Both the position numbers and the translations under genes were made by a program. From Flavobacterium sp. 102 (GTDB taxonomy: Bacteria > Bacteroidota > Bacteroidia > Flavobacteriales > Flavobacteriaceae), in NCBI RefSeq assembly GCF_003634615.1, contig NZ_RBKX01000001.1:1736001-1800000 (forward strand): 64,000 nucleotides of DNA. The letters run 5' to 3'. Below are positions 50,366-59,981 of the stretch, piece by piece (within the stretch, counting starts at the first letter, position 1; each line of letters starts with the position of its first letter). Under the pieces are notes generated by a model. That model saw only the letters and a list, made by a program, of their open reading frames with translations. It had not been told where the DNA came from and searched no databases.

Positions 50366-51907
50366 ATGATTATAATTTATCACAACAAATCAAAAGTAAC
50401 CGAAGTCGTTTCCGATACGGCGTCCGATTTTTCGAAGGAAATCCATCGGAATGTAGTGGCGGTGTTACTTGATTTTGCGGATCAATTGGAGCATGAAATA
50501 TTGGTTTGGTGTCACGAAAGTCAAAGAAATCATTTGAATGTTGCCGTTGTTGAAAGTTTATTCCATCACCAAAAGTTGCTTTTTTCGTTCAATCCTTCGG
50601 ACAATAATTATTTCGGAAGAGAATTGGGTTATATCGAAGATTCGCCTTTTATTAAAATCAATAAAGAAGTTCGATATGCTACTTGGCAAACGAGTAGTCA
50701 AGTTGGCGCAATTCAAGCTTCAGTTTTAAAAGCTTGTAAACTTGATTTAAAAGTTGAAAACAATTTTGATTATTTTCTTCATTCCTTTGCCAAAAGAGCT
50801 ATTGTTCACGGATTGTTATGCTATTCCGAACCGAAATTACTTAAGGGAAAAAGTATTGAAGAGTCTGTTCCAAAGGAAAGTCTTTCACAACTTTTTAAAT
50901 TCACCAAACAACATTACCGAACGCGTTGGATTTTTCTTTTGTTTTTCAATTTATTACTGTTTGAAAAGCGATTTCCTTTAATGCCATTGGTCACTTCTTT
51001 GTTTTATAAAAAGAGAAGTTTTAACCCCGAGCGATTAAACCAAATTCCGTTAATTTCTACCAAATCCATCATTGAAAAAGGTACGATAGATGTGTTGATT
51101 CCCACTATCGGAAGAAAACAATATTTGTTTGATGTGCTTAACCATTTGGCATCACAAACTCATTTACCGACTAACGTAATCATCATTGAACAAAATCCAT
51201 TAGAAGACAGTGTTTCCGAATTGGATTTTATTCAAAATAACCCGTGGCCTTTTACTATCAAACACCATTTCACCCATCAAAGTGGCGCTTGTAATGCAAG
51301 AAATATTGGATTGGATTTGATAGAAAGCGAGTTTTGTTTTTTGGCCGATGATGATATTGTTTTCGAAAATAATTTACTTGAAAAGGCGATGGAATCGTTT
51401 CGATCAACCGGTAACGAAGTATTTTTGGTGGCTTGTCATTTGAAAACACAAATTATTGAGCGACAAACGCCAAAGCAATTTACCGTTTTTGGCGCAGGTC
51501 ATGCTTTTGTAAAATCTTCTTGCCTTAAAGGTCTTCGATTTAATATGGGTTACGAATTTGGTTTTGGAGAAGACAATGATTTCGGAATGCAATTGCGACA
51601 AAGAGGATTTGATATTTTGTATATTTCTACTTCCAATATTTTACATTTAAAAGCGCCGATGGGCGGATTCAGAACCAAACCTACCTTGCGTTGGCAAGAA
51701 GAAGTAATTCCGCCAAAACCATCGCCAACCGTTATGTTGTTTCGTTTGCTGTACGATACTGAAGAGCAATTACGGAGTTATAAAACCACGCTTTTCTTTA
51801 AAAATTTGAATAAAAGTTTTTTCCTGAATCCTTTTGGCTATATCAAATTGTTTAGAAAAAAATGGAATGTTAGTGTTTTTTGGGCAACAAAATTAAAGAA
51901 GGAATAA
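50366..51907 (+). CDS. Two-domain protein: unknown N-domain plus GT2
   Basis: 513 residues. From about residue 235 a standard family 2 GT-A domain is seen: IDVLIPTIGRKQYLFDVLNH, IIIEQNP, FLADDDIVFENN near 328 as metal motif, and GFGEDNDFGMQLRQRG near 400 as catalytic ED region. The first ~230 residues do not look like a glycosyltransferase I know; they contain DQLEHEILVWCHESQ and FGRELGYIEDSPF and a hydrophobic WIFLLFFNLLLFE stretch near 193. The N-domain might recognise the acceptor or anchor the enzyme to the membrane. The fusion is about 200 residues longer than its neighbours. Confidence 0.75.
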   Translation: MIIIYHNKSKVTEVVSDTASDFSKEIHRNVVAVLLDFADQLEHEILVWCHESQRNHLNVAVVESLFHHQKLLFSFNPSDNNYFGRELGYIEDSPFIKINKEVRYATWQTSSQVGAIQASVLKACKLDLKVENNFDYFLHSFAKRAIVHGLLCYSEPKLLKGKSIEESVPKESLSQLFKFTKQHYRTRWIFLLFFNLLLFEKRFPLMPLVTSLFYKKRSFNPERLNQIPLISTKSIIEKGTIDVLIPTIGRKQYLFDVLNHLASQTHLPTNVIIIEQNPLEDSVSELDFIQNNPWPFTIKHHFTHQSGACNARNIGLDLIESEFCFLADDDIVFENNLLEKAMESFRSTGNEVFLVACHLKTQIIERQTPKQFTVFGAGHAFVKSSCLKGLRFNMGYEFGFGEDNDFGMQLRQRGFDILYISTSNILHLKAPMGGFRTKPTLRWQEEVIPPKPSPTVMLFRLLYDTEEQLRSYKTTLFFKNLNKSFFLNPFGYIKLFRKKWNVSVFWATKLKKE

Positions 51908-51908
51908 G

Positions 51909-52910
51909 ATGAATTTTACGCTGGTAATCTGTACTTATATGCGACCGAATCCTTTATTGAAGTTGTTGACTTCGGTAAAGGAACAAACACTTTATCCCAA
52001 TGAAATTCTGATTGTTGATGGTTCTGTAAATGAGGAAACCAAAGCGATTATTGAACAACATTCTTTTCAAAATTTGACTTATTTCCAAGTGCCCAAAGAA
52101 CACAGAGGTTTGACCAAGCAACGTAATTTTGGGGTTTCCAAAGTGTCGCCGGAAGCCGAAGTAATTTGCTTTTTGGATGATGATACGGTTTTGGAACCAA
52201 AATATTTTGAGGAAATTATTAAAGCTTATCAAAGCGACGATGCCATTGTAGGCGTTGCCGGAATTGCCATCAATGAAAACCGATGGATCAAAAAAGAGTC
52301 AAATAAGGTTTATAATAAATACCAATATTTTGAATTTGAAGGTCATGTTTATCCTGAAGGTTCAAGAAATATTCTGAGAAATTATTTCGGATTGCAATCT
52401 GATTTAGGTCCGGGACGAATGCCCGAGTTCTCTCATGGACGAACGTGTGGATTTCCTTTAACAGATAAAATTTATGAAGTTGATTTGTTGATTGGTATGT
52501 CATTCTCGTTCAGAAAGGTGGTTTTTGATTCGATTAAATTCTCGCATTATTTTGAAGGTTATGGTTTGTATGAAGATGCCGATTTTAGCATCAGAGCACA
52601 GCGATTGGGTAAAAATGTCATTACAACCAAAGCCCAATTATCGCATTACCACGACCAATCGGGTAGGCCTAATAAATACCAATATGGCAAAATGGTAACC
52701 AGAAACGGTTGGTTTGTATGGCGTGTAAAATATCCAAAACCATCATTGAAAGCCAAGTTAAAATGGACCGCCATTTCATTATTATTGATAATCATCAGAT
52801 TTAGCAATATCTTTACCACTAACAAACGTCAGGAAGCGTTGACCGAATCTTTGGGAAGAACCATAGGTTTGGTAAGTTTGCTTTTTGACCAACCCAAAAC
52901 AGAATCTTAA
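51909..52910 (+). CDS. Glycosyltransferase family 2
   Basis: 333 residues. TLVICTYMRPNPLLKLLTS, ILIVDGSVNEETK near 35, KQRNFGVSKV near 72, CFLDDDTVLEPKYFEE near 89 and EGYGLYEDADFSIRAQRLG near 218 define a rhamnosyltransferase-like family 2 GT-A. A C-terminal hydrophobic stretch (WTAISLLLIIIRF) may act as membrane anchor. It follows the two-domain GT2 gene after one base; the two may add successive residues. Confidence 0.86.
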   Translation: MNFTLVICTYMRPNPLLKLLTSVKEQTLYPNEILIVDGSVNEETKAIIEQHSFQNLTYFQVPKEHRGLTKQRNFGVSKVSPEAEVICFLDDDTVLEPKYFEEIIKAYQSDDAIVGVAGIAINENRWIKKESNKVYNKYQYFEFEGHVYPEGSRNILRNYFGLQSDLGPGRMPEFSHGRTCGFPLTDKIYEVDLLIGMSFSFRKVVFDSIKFSHYFEGYGLYEDADFSIRAQRLGKNVITTKAQLSHYHDQSGRPNKYQYGKMVTRNGWFVWRVKYPKPSLKAKLKWTAISLLLIIIRFSNIFTTNKRQEALTESLGRTIGLVSLLFDQPKTES

Positions 52911-52916
52911 ACCGGC

Positions 52917-54035
52917 ATGACTTTTTGTATCATTACACATGTTGCTCACGGCTTTCAAAATGGAGCATACTTCGCGTATTCGCCCTATGTGAGAGAGATG
53001 AATATTTGGTCGAAATATGTCGATAAAGTCATCTTGGTTGCGCCTTTGAATTTAAAAGATAAAACTGCCATTGATATTGGATACAATCATCAAAATATCG
53101 AATTCAGAAAAGTGGCTTCGTATCATTTTTTATCTTTAAAATCAACTTTTCAAACGCTGTTCAAATTACCCCAAATCGTTTTTGAAATTTACAAAGCCAT
53201 GAAACAATCCGATCATATTCACCTAAGATGTCCGGGAAATATGGGTTTGTTGGGTTGTTTGGTTCAAATTTTGTTTCCGGGGAAACCCAAAACCGCCAAA
53301 TATGCCGGAAATTGGGATGTAAAAGCGAAACAACCGTTGAGTTATCGCTTGCAAAAATGGTTGTTGAGCAATACTTTTTTGACCAAGAAAATGCAGGTTT
53401 TGGTATATGGTGAATGGGAAAACAGCACTAAAAATATCAAACCGTTTTTCACGGCAAGTTATTTTGAAAAAGACAAGATTGATGTTAGACCAAGAACTTT
53501 AGAAGGAAAAATATATTTTGTTTTTGTTGGAACTTTATCAAACGGAAAGCAACCTTTGTATGCCATTGAATTGGTGGAACAACTTTATAAGAAAGGATAT
53601 GACGTTCAGTTGACTATTTTTGGCGAAGGAATTGAACGTAAAGAAATCGAAAATTACATCGTTAGTCATTCGCTTGAAAATATAGTTTTTCTGAAAGGTA
53701 ATCAAAGTCAGGAAACCATTAAGCAAGCTTACCTCGAAAATCATTTTGTGGTCTTACCTTCGTTGAGTGAAGGTTGGCCCAAAGTGGTGGCAGAAGGCAT
53801 GTTTTGGGGTTGTTTGCCAATCGCTTCCAAAGTATCTTGTGTTCCAAATATGTTAGAAAATGGAAATCGCGGACTGCTTTTAGAGCTAAAATTAGAACAT
53901 GATGTCACTAAAATAGAATCAATTTTGAAAGACAATAAGTTGTACCAAGAGAAAGTGAATAATGCCATCCAATGGTCGAGACGTTATACTTTAGATGTTT
54001 TTGAGACTGAAATCAAACAACTTTTACAGTCATGA
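52917..54035 (+). CDS. Glycosyltransferase family 4
   Basis: 372 residues. GT-B with N-terminal FCIITHVAHGFQNGAYFAYS, IHLRCPGNMGLLG near 102, KYAGNWDVKAKQPLSYR near 125, donor-domain start YFVFVGTLSNGKQPLYAIEL near 200 and an intact E-x7-E in SEGWPKVVAEGM near 283. It overlaps the next GT4 by four bases. Specificity unknown. Confidence 0.86.
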   Translation: MTFCIITHVAHGFQNGAYFAYSPYVREMNIWSKYVDKVILVAPLNLKDKTAIDIGYNHQNIEFRKVASYHFLSLKSTFQTLFKLPQIVFEIYKAMKQSDHIHLRCPGNMGLLGCLVQILFPGKPKTAKYAGNWDVKAKQPLSYRLQKWLLSNTFLTKKMQVLVYGEWENSTKNIKPFFTASYFEKDKIDVRPRTLEGKIYFVFVGTLSNGKQPLYAIELVEQLYKKGYDVQLTIFGEGIERKEIENYIVSHSLENIVFLKGNQSQETIKQAYLENHFVVLPSLSEGWPKVVAEGMFWGCLPIASKVSCVPNMLENGNRGLLLELKLEHDVTKIESILKDNKLYQEKVNNAIQWSRRYTLDVFETEIKQLLQS

Positions 54036-55105
54036 GAGTAGTTCAAATCATAGATTCTTTAGAAGTGGGCGGCGCCGAAAAAATGGCGATTAATTATGCC
54101 AATGCGCTTTCGAAGAAAATAGAATTTTCCGGATTAGTGGCGACCAGAGCTGAAGGTCATTTGAAAAGGCAGTTGAGTGATTCGGTATCTTATCTTTTTC
54201 TGAAAAAGACAAAAACCCTTGATTTTAAAGCGGCTTTTCATTTGAAAAAATACTGTAAAACCAATAAAGTTGAGTTTTTACAACCGCACAGTAGCTCTTA
54301 TTTTACAGCCTTATTGGTAAAAATAATTTATCCGAAAATTAAAATCATTTGGCACGATCACAACGGTTTGAGTGAATTTATCAGTACGCAAAAATCATTG
54401 GTGCTCAAAATAGCTTCCTTTTTTTTCAAAGGCATTATAGTCGTGAATTACAAGCTTAAAGATTGGGCCGAAAAAGAGCTTAATTGCAAAAAAGTCGTTT
54501 ATTTTCCTAACTTTACCAATGAAGATTCAACGGTAAAAGTCGAGACCTTATTAAAGGGAATTGAGGGCAAACGCATATTGTGTTTGGCCAATTTAAGAGA
54601 TCAGAAAAATCATTTTTTACTGTTGAATGTAGCAGAAAAAGTAAAAGAGTCACATTCCGACTGGACATTCCATTTGGTTGGAAAAGATTTCGAAGATGAT
54701 TATTCTAAACATATTTTTGAAACTATTGCCAATAAAGGATTAGAGAATACCGTTTTTATTTATGGCTCTAAAAATGATGTGGTTCCCATCATTAATCAGG
54801 TTGAAATAGCTATCTTGACCTCAAAATCAGAAGGGTTGCCGGTAGCCTTAATAGAATATGGCTTGTGCAAAAAGCCGGTTGTTTCTACTAATGTGGGTGA
54901 GATTCCCTTGATTATTAAAAATAGAATTAACGGTTTTATTGTTGGTGTAAATGAAGTAGATGCTTTTTATGAAAGTCTATTAGAGCTTATAAATAGTGAA
55001 GTTCTGAGAGAACAATATGGAGAAGCGCTGCATCAAACCATACTAAAAAATCATTCAGAAGAAGGCGTCATTACCCAATATTTAAATTGGATAAAAGGGT
55101 TTTAA
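54032..55105 (+). CDS. Glycosyltransferase family 4
   Basis: 357 residues. VVQIIDSLEVGGAEKMAINYA is a classical GT4 opening; IIWHDHNGLSEF near 107 belongs to the acceptor side; ILCLANLRDQKNHFLLLNV near 188 begins the donor domain and SEGLPVALIEYG near 268 holds E-x7-E. Typical of O-antigen or capsule GTs; donor unknown. It ends 3 bases before the polymerase/ligase-type gene. Confidence 0.88.
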   Translation: MRVVQIIDSLEVGGAEKMAINYANALSKKIEFSGLVATRAEGHLKRQLSDSVSYLFLKKTKTLDFKAAFHLKKYCKTNKVEFLQPHSSSYFTALLVKIIYPKIKIIWHDHNGLSEFISTQKSLVLKIASFFFKGIIVVNYKLKDWAEKELNCKKVVYFPNFTNEDSTVKVETLLKGIEGKRILCLANLRDQKNHFLLLNVAEKVKESHSDWTFHLVGKDFEDDYSKHIFETIANKGLENTVFIYGSKNDVVPIINQVEIAILTSKSEGLPVALIEYGLCKKPVVSTNVGEIPLIIKNRINGFIVGVNEVDAFYESLLELINSEVLREQYGEALHQTILKNHSEEGVITQYLNWIKGF

Positions 55106-55108
55106 CCA

Positions 55109-56428
55109 ATGAAAGACAAAAATTATATACTATTAGTTGTAGCACATGCCCTTTTAGGTTTGCTAATCTATTCGTTTCCTGCCTTTTCTAAAATTTATGC
55201 CATATTAATATTTTTTGTTGGATTATATTTTATTATTAAAAATAGAAATGTAAACAATGAAGTTCTTTTTGTTTCGGCCTATATCGTTGGTAGTGAGGTT
55301 TTTCTCAGGATGACAGGAGGCAATATACTCTATGAGTTTTCTAAATACAGTATAATGATTTTCATGTTGTTAGGAATGTATTATAGTGGTTTTTCAAAGA
55401 ATGCCATTCCTTTTTGGATATACTTAGTATTGTTATTTCCGGGTGTGATTGTCGCCACTGAGACTTTAAATTTAAAATCAGATCTTCGTAACTCATTGTC
55501 ATTTAATATATCAGGACCGGCTTGTCTTGGTATAGCAGCCATTTATACTTATAATAGAAAAATTAAGTTTTCTCAATTGAACAATATCCTATTGTCAATG
55601 GGTCTGCCTATTATAGCAACAACTGTATATCTTATTTTTTACACACCGGAATTAAAAACCATCTTAGTAAGTACAGGTTCTAACCTTGAAACATCAGGAG
55701 GATTTGGTCCTAATCAGGTGGCTACTGTATTAGGACTTGGAATGTTTGTGTTTTTTTCGAGGTTGGTTTTAGAGTCAAAATCCAAACTAATTTTTGTAGT
55801 TAATTTAATTGTTCTTTTCAATATCAGTTATAGAGGATTGGTTACCTTTTCAAGAGGAGGAATGATTACAGGTTTATTTATGATTCTTATTTTAATTTTC
55901 TTTTTGTATGTAAATACTCGAAGTGAAGGTAGGTATAGGTTGAATATGTTCTTGCTCTTTTTTGTGTTAGGATTTGCCTTTACTTGGATTTATACTTCAA
56001 ATCAAACCGGTGGCTTAATTGATAAGCGTTATGCCAATCAAGATGCAACCGGAAGAGTAAAAGAAAGCCAGTTTACCGGAAGAGAAGAAATTTGGAATAA
56101 TGAAATTGACTCTTTTAAAGATAACCCGGTATTTGGAATAGGTGTTGGAAAAGGGCTTGAAGTCAGAGAACAAGAAACAGGAGGTTTGATTGTTGCCTCA
56201 CATAACGAGCTAACAAGAACAATTGCTGAACATGGTACTTTGGGAATTATTGCCCTGATGATTGTTTTTACTACCCCAATGTTTTTATACCTTGACAACA
56301 AGCAAAATATTTATATTTTTTGTTTTTTAGTATTTTGGATACTTACAATTAATCACGCTGCTATGAGAATAGCTGCACCGGCTTTCGTATATTCGTTTTC
56401 ACTATTAAAGGTATATATGGATGAGTAG
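55109..56428 (+). CDS. O-antigen ligase/polymerase family membrane protein (Wzy/WaaL type)
   Basis: 439 residues with about eleven membrane helices. VTFSRGGMITGLFMILILIF near residue 248 and the large periplasmic loop with FTGREEIWNNEIDSFKDNPVFGIG near 320, followed by ASHNELTRTIAEHGTLGIIAL near 367, match the conserved region of the O-antigen ligase family. It either polymerises repeat units or ligates glycan to an acceptor in the periplasm. Together with the EpsG-like fragment at the window start, two such enzymes are present. AT-rich composition is usual for this class. Confidence 0.82.
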   Translation: MKDKNYILLVVAHALLGLLIYSFPAFSKIYAILIFFVGLYFIIKNRNVNNEVLFVSAYIVGSEVFLRMTGGNILYEFSKYSIMIFMLLGMYYSGFSKNAIPFWIYLVLLFPGVIVATETLNLKSDLRNSLSFNISGPACLGIAAIYTYNRKIKFSQLNNILLSMGLPIIATTVYLIFYTPELKTILVSTGSNLETSGGFGPNQVATVLGLGMFVFFSRLVLESKSKLIFVVNLIVLFNISYRGLVTFSRGGMITGLFMILILIFFLYVNTRSEGRYRLNMFLLFFVLGFAFTWIYTSNQTGGLIDKRYANQDATGRVKESQFTGREEIWNNEIDSFKDNPVFGIGVGKGLEVREQETGGLIVASHNELTRTIAEHGTLGIIALMIVFTTPMFLYLDNKQNIYIFCFLVFWILTINHAAMRIAAPAFVYSFSLLKVYMDE

Positions 56429-57431
56429 CCTACTTTACATAGGGAATAAGTTGTCCAATCATGGTTTCACTTCAACCTCAATTGAAACGCTTGGTTCGTT
56501 TTTAGAAGCTGAAGGATATACGGTTTACTATGCTTCTTCTAAAAGGAATAAGTTTTTTAGGATGTTGGAAATGATAGGAATGACTTTTAAGTATGCTAAA
56601 AAAGTGGACTATGTTTTAATTGACACTTACAGTACTATAAACTTTTGGTATGCTTTTTTTATTTCCCAATTGTGTAGAGTTTTAGGCGTAAAATACATTC
56701 CAAAATTGCATGGTGGTGATTTGCCAAGCAGAATTGTGAGGACAAGATTTTTTTCCAATCTAATTTTTAAAAATGCTTTTGTCAATATCGCTCCTTCCTA
56801 TTATTTATATGAAGCTTTTAAAAAGAATGGTTATACTAATTTAAAGTACATTCCCAATACTATTGAACTCCAAATTTATCCTCAAAGCCTAAAAGAATTT
56901 AAGGTGCCAAAATTACTATGGGTTAGGTCGTTTGCCAAAATATACAACCCGCTAATGGCCGTCAAGGTATTTATCAATATAAAGAAAATATATCCCGATG
57001 CCCAATTGTGTATGATTGGTCCGAAGAAAGATGACAGCTATGAAAAAACGGTTCGCTTTGCCCAGAAAAACAATGTAGAAGTAACGTTTACCGGTAAATT
57101 ATCCAAAGAAGCTTGGATTGAGGTTTCTAAAGAATACAATATTTTTATAAATACTACACATTTTGACAATACGCCTATTAGTGTTATCGAGGCAATGGCT
57201 CTTGGGTTGCCGGTAGTTTCTACCGATGTTGGAGGTATTCCTTTTTTGCTGGAGCACGATGTCAATGCGTTACTGGTTTCCGATAATGATACTAAAGGAA
57301 TGACATTGCAGATTGATCGATTGATAACAGATTCTAATTTGGCAGTCAATATTTCCAAAAAGGCAAAAGACACGGTGACCGAATTTGATTGGGAAGTGGT
57401 AAAAAAGCAATGGATAGATTTACTTAAATAA
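56421..57431 (+). CDS. Glycosyltransferase family 4
   Basis: 336 residues. LLYIGNKLSNHGFTSTSIE at the N-terminus, LHGGDLPSRIVR near 93, donor domain from PKLLWVRSFAKIYNPLMAV near 165 and FDNTPISVIEAMALGLP near 250, where Asp replaces the first Glu of E-x7-E, a variant seen in this sub-type. It overlaps the ligase/polymerase gene by eight bases, linking the two in translation. Confidence 0.84.
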   Translation: MSSLLYIGNKLSNHGFTSTSIETLGSFLEAEGYTVYYASSKRNKFFRMLEMIGMTFKYAKKVDYVLIDTYSTINFWYAFFISQLCRVLGVKYIPKLHGGDLPSRIVRTRFFSNLIFKNAFVNIAPSYYLYEAFKKNGYTNLKYIPNTIELQIYPQSLKEFKVPKLLWVRSFAKIYNPLMAVKVFINIKKIYPDAQLCMIGPKKDDSYEKTVRFAQKNNVEVTFTGKLSKEAWIEVSKEYNIFINTTHFDNTPISVIEAMALGLPVVSTDVGGIPFLLEHDVNALLVSDNDTKGMTLQIDRLITDSNLAVNISKKAKDTVTEFDWEVVKKQWIDLLK

Positions 57432-57482
57432 AAAGGATATTTTACTAACTTGCGACTTCAAAAATATTTGGTTACCCATAAC

Positions 57483-58877
57483 ATGAACAAATACAAGGAC
57501 ATACATTTTGAAGTTTCAGAAAGAAAAATTCTTTTGAGACTTTTCGACGTTATCTCTGTACTCGTTTCATTGTACTTGGTAGGAATAGTTTTTCAATTTA
57601 ATTATTTTAATATTTCCACTAGTAACTTTTATTGGACCATTGTTTTAGGTATTTACTTGAATTTTATTGGTTCTGTGTTTGAAATGTACAATTTGCAAGT
57701 AGCGAGTAACCAATATCAGGTAATAAAAAGTATCATACTGACTTCTTCTACTACGGTTTTATTGTACTTGTTAACCCCAATTTATACGCCGGTTTTACCA
57801 TCTAATCGTATCCAAATCTTTTTCTTTTTTATCGCGATTTTTTTGGCTTTGTTTACCTGGCGCATGGTATATGTGCGTTTTTTTGCCTCTAATCGATTTC
57901 AAAAAAAAGTAATCCTAATTTGTGATCAAGAACAATTGAAAGAATTAGTTGATGGTTTGGAAAACGCTGATCCGCACTACCGCGTGTTAGGTTTTGTAAA
58001 TTCAGATAGTGCCAATATCAATAATGATATTTTTCCAAACATTAAAAATGTTGAGATTAATGATTTAAAGTCATTTGCAAAGAAGAATTCAATTTCGGAA
58101 GTGGTGATAGCTTCACAAAAAACAGACGGAATCACGGTGAAACTGTATAATCAACTCATTCATTTGCTCGAAAACGGTTATATCATTAGAGAGTATACTC
58201 AAGTTTATGAGGCAATAACGCAAAGGATTCCGGTTCAATATGTATCGCGCGACTTTTACAGGTATTTCCCTTTCAGCCGAAGCAATCAAAATCATTTGTA
58301 CCTCATTGTGGTTAGATTTTTAGAAATTGTAATTTCCATTACTGGTTTAGCCATCGGAGCCTTTTTAATTCCTTTGGTGATTGTTGGTAATCTTTTTGGG
58401 AACAAAGGAAAACTATTTTATACACAAGAAAGAGTTGGGAAAAACGGAGAGGTTTTTAATATTGTAAAATTTCGCACAATGATTAAAAATGCCGAAAGTG
58501 ACGGCGCCGTTTTTGCTACTTCCAATGATTCAAGGATTACACCTTTTGGGAAAATCATGCGCAAGTCAAGGATTGATGAATTTCCTCAATTTTTAAATAT
58601 CCTAAAAGGCGATATGGCAGTCATTGGACCAAGACCTGAACGACCTGTTTTTGTTAGTGAAATTGCCGAAGTAATGCCTTTTTATGAAACGCGACATGTG
58701 ATTAAACCCGGATTAACAGGTTGGGCTCAAGTCAATTATTCCTATGGTGCCACGATTGATGATAGTTTGATCAAATTGCAATACGACTTGTATTATATCA
58801 AACACCGAAGTTTGTTCCTTGACTTTAACATTATGTTTAAAACCTTTAGTACGGTTTTATTTTACCGAGGTCAATAG
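57483..58877 (+). CDS. WcaJ/WbaP-type undecaprenyl-phosphate sugar phosphotransferase
   Basis: 464 residues from the ATG at 57483; a TTG at 57450 would add eleven residues before the first structured part and is less likely. Four N-terminal membrane helices (about 20-130), a central Rossmann-like domain (VILICDQEQLKELVDGL near 140) and a C-terminal PGT domain with VGKNGEVFNIVKFRTM, SRIDEFPQFLNILKGDMAVIGPRPE and PGLTGWAQVNYSYG. This is the long, polytopic priming enzyme class that usually loads glucose- or galactose-1-phosphate, so the locus encodes a second, different initiating transferase. Its 3' end overlaps the opposite-strand Lnb-like gene by 21 bases. Confidence 0.9.
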   Translation: MNKYKDIHFEVSERKILLRLFDVISVLVSLYLVGIVFQFNYFNISTSNFYWTIVLGIYLNFIGSVFEMYNLQVASNQYQVIKSIILTSSTTVLLYLLTPIYTPVLPSNRIQIFFFFIAIFLALFTWRMVYVRFFASNRFQKKVILICDQEQLKELVDGLENADPHYRVLGFVNSDSANINNDIFPNIKNVEINDLKSFAKKNSISEVVIASQKTDGITVKLYNQLIHLLENGYIIREYTQVYEAITQRIPVQYVSRDFYRYFPFSRSNQNHLYLIVVRFLEIVISITGLAIGAFLIPLVIVGNLFGNKGKLFYTQERVGKNGEVFNIVKFRTMIKNAESDGAVFATSNDSRITPFGKIMRKSRIDEFPQFLNILKGDMAVIGPRPERPVFVSEIAEVMPFYETRHVIKPGLTGWAQVNYSYGATIDDSLIKLQYDLYYIKHRSLFLDFNIMFKTFSTVLFYRGQ

Positions 58878-59975
58878 TTTCAAAGGGTTTCTTCCTTTGA
58901 TTTTCAAAAGCATATAGAAAGCAGCCAATATAAATGGCAACATTATAGACAAATGAGGTTTGTTGATCATAAAAATCGTGTAAACGAATAAAAGCGCTAT
59001 AGAAAGATTACAAATTCTTTTAAGCTTTTCTTCTTTCAAGAAAGGTAAGGCCAAAAATAGCGGACTAAATAAGAGCGCGTTGTAATTCCATAACAATTCT
59101 TGGTGTTGGGAATACAATCCAATCAAGCAAAGAATAACACCCAGCATTCCGCAAATGAAAAGATAGCTTACAAACAACCAACGTTTGTTGATAACAATGA
59201 CCAAAACCAAGAAAGCAATAATGACATAAATACTGTTGAAAAAGGAAAATTGAGGTTCGATTGTACTTCCTGTTACCAAAGTTTTCTTTGCCGTTACCAA
59301 GGGTTTTCCGTTTATTGTAGCTTTGTCTAAACCATGCATCAATTCTATCGGAAGAAATAACTTTTCCGCCTTGGCATCAGTTTTGGCTCCAAAAACAATA
59401 TTGATGCCGAGTTTGTACCAAAAGTAATTCTCAAAATAAGGATAAAGCAATGTTCTGTAACTGATGGTCTTGTCATCCACTTTCTGAATTTGGGCTTGAC
59501 CCAATAAACCATTGATTTTTTCATTGACCATAGTGGTGCAATTTCGATCGATGAATTTATAAGTATAATATCTTTCGGAAGTGGAAAGAGCCGCACTTAA
59601 TTCGTCAAGAAGCTTTTGTTTTTGTGGTAATGATAAGTTGATGGTTTGCTCAATGACTTCTCTTTCATCGATTTGGTATTCCAAAATAAAATCCTCCACC
59701 GAAGTCACATTCATAAAATACTGTAAGTCGCCTTTGACAAATTTTAAGTAGAAATTCTCAGTCCTGAAATCGAAAGCACCATAGTTGAAAACGACATCGA
59801 GTTGGTTAACTTCATCCTTAATTCTCAAGGCTGTGTGTCCGAAAGTAGAATACAATTGTTCACCACGACCACAAGTAAAAATGCTCACTTGGGTATTCTC
59901 AGAAAGCTTTGGTGTTTGTGAAAAAGTGTTTAGACTGAAAGTAAGTAGTAGAAGGAAAAGCGCTTTTTTCAACAT
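58857..59975 (-). CDS. DUF4105 / Lnb-type periplasmic-domain membrane protein
   Basis: 372 residues. Signal peptide at residues 1-19, then a ~220-residue periplasmic domain with FTCGRGEQLYSTFGHTALR near 33, FNYGAFDFRTENFYLKFVKG near 63, and FIDRNCTTMVNEKI near 142 that supply the conserved His and Cys of the DUF4105 family, then about five membrane helices from residue ~240. The family has been renamed after Lnb, a lipoprotein N-acylation enzyme of Bacteroides. It is probably a core gene that marks the end of the polysaccharide locus. It lies 6 bases after the PorV-like gene on the same strand, so they form an operon. Confidence 0.8.
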   Translation of the reverse strand: MLKKALFLLLLTFSLNTFSQTPKLSENTQVSIFTCGRGEQLYSTFGHTALRIKDEVNQLDVVFNYGAFDFRTENFYLKFVKGDLQYFMNVTSVEDFILEYQIDEREVIEQTINLSLPQKQKLLDELSAALSTSERYYTYKFIDRNCTTMVNEKINGLLGQAQIQKVDDKTISYRTLLYPYFENYFWYKLGINIVFGAKTDAKAEKLFLPIELMHGLDKATINGKPLVTAKKTLVTGSTIEPQFSFFNSIYVIIAFLVLVIVINKRWLFVSYLFICGMLGVILCLIGLYSQHQELLWNYNALLFSPLFLALPFLKEEKLKRICNLSIALLFVYTIFMINKPHLSIMLPFILAAFYMLLKIKGRNPLKLLTSVK

Positions 59976-59981
59976 AAATTT

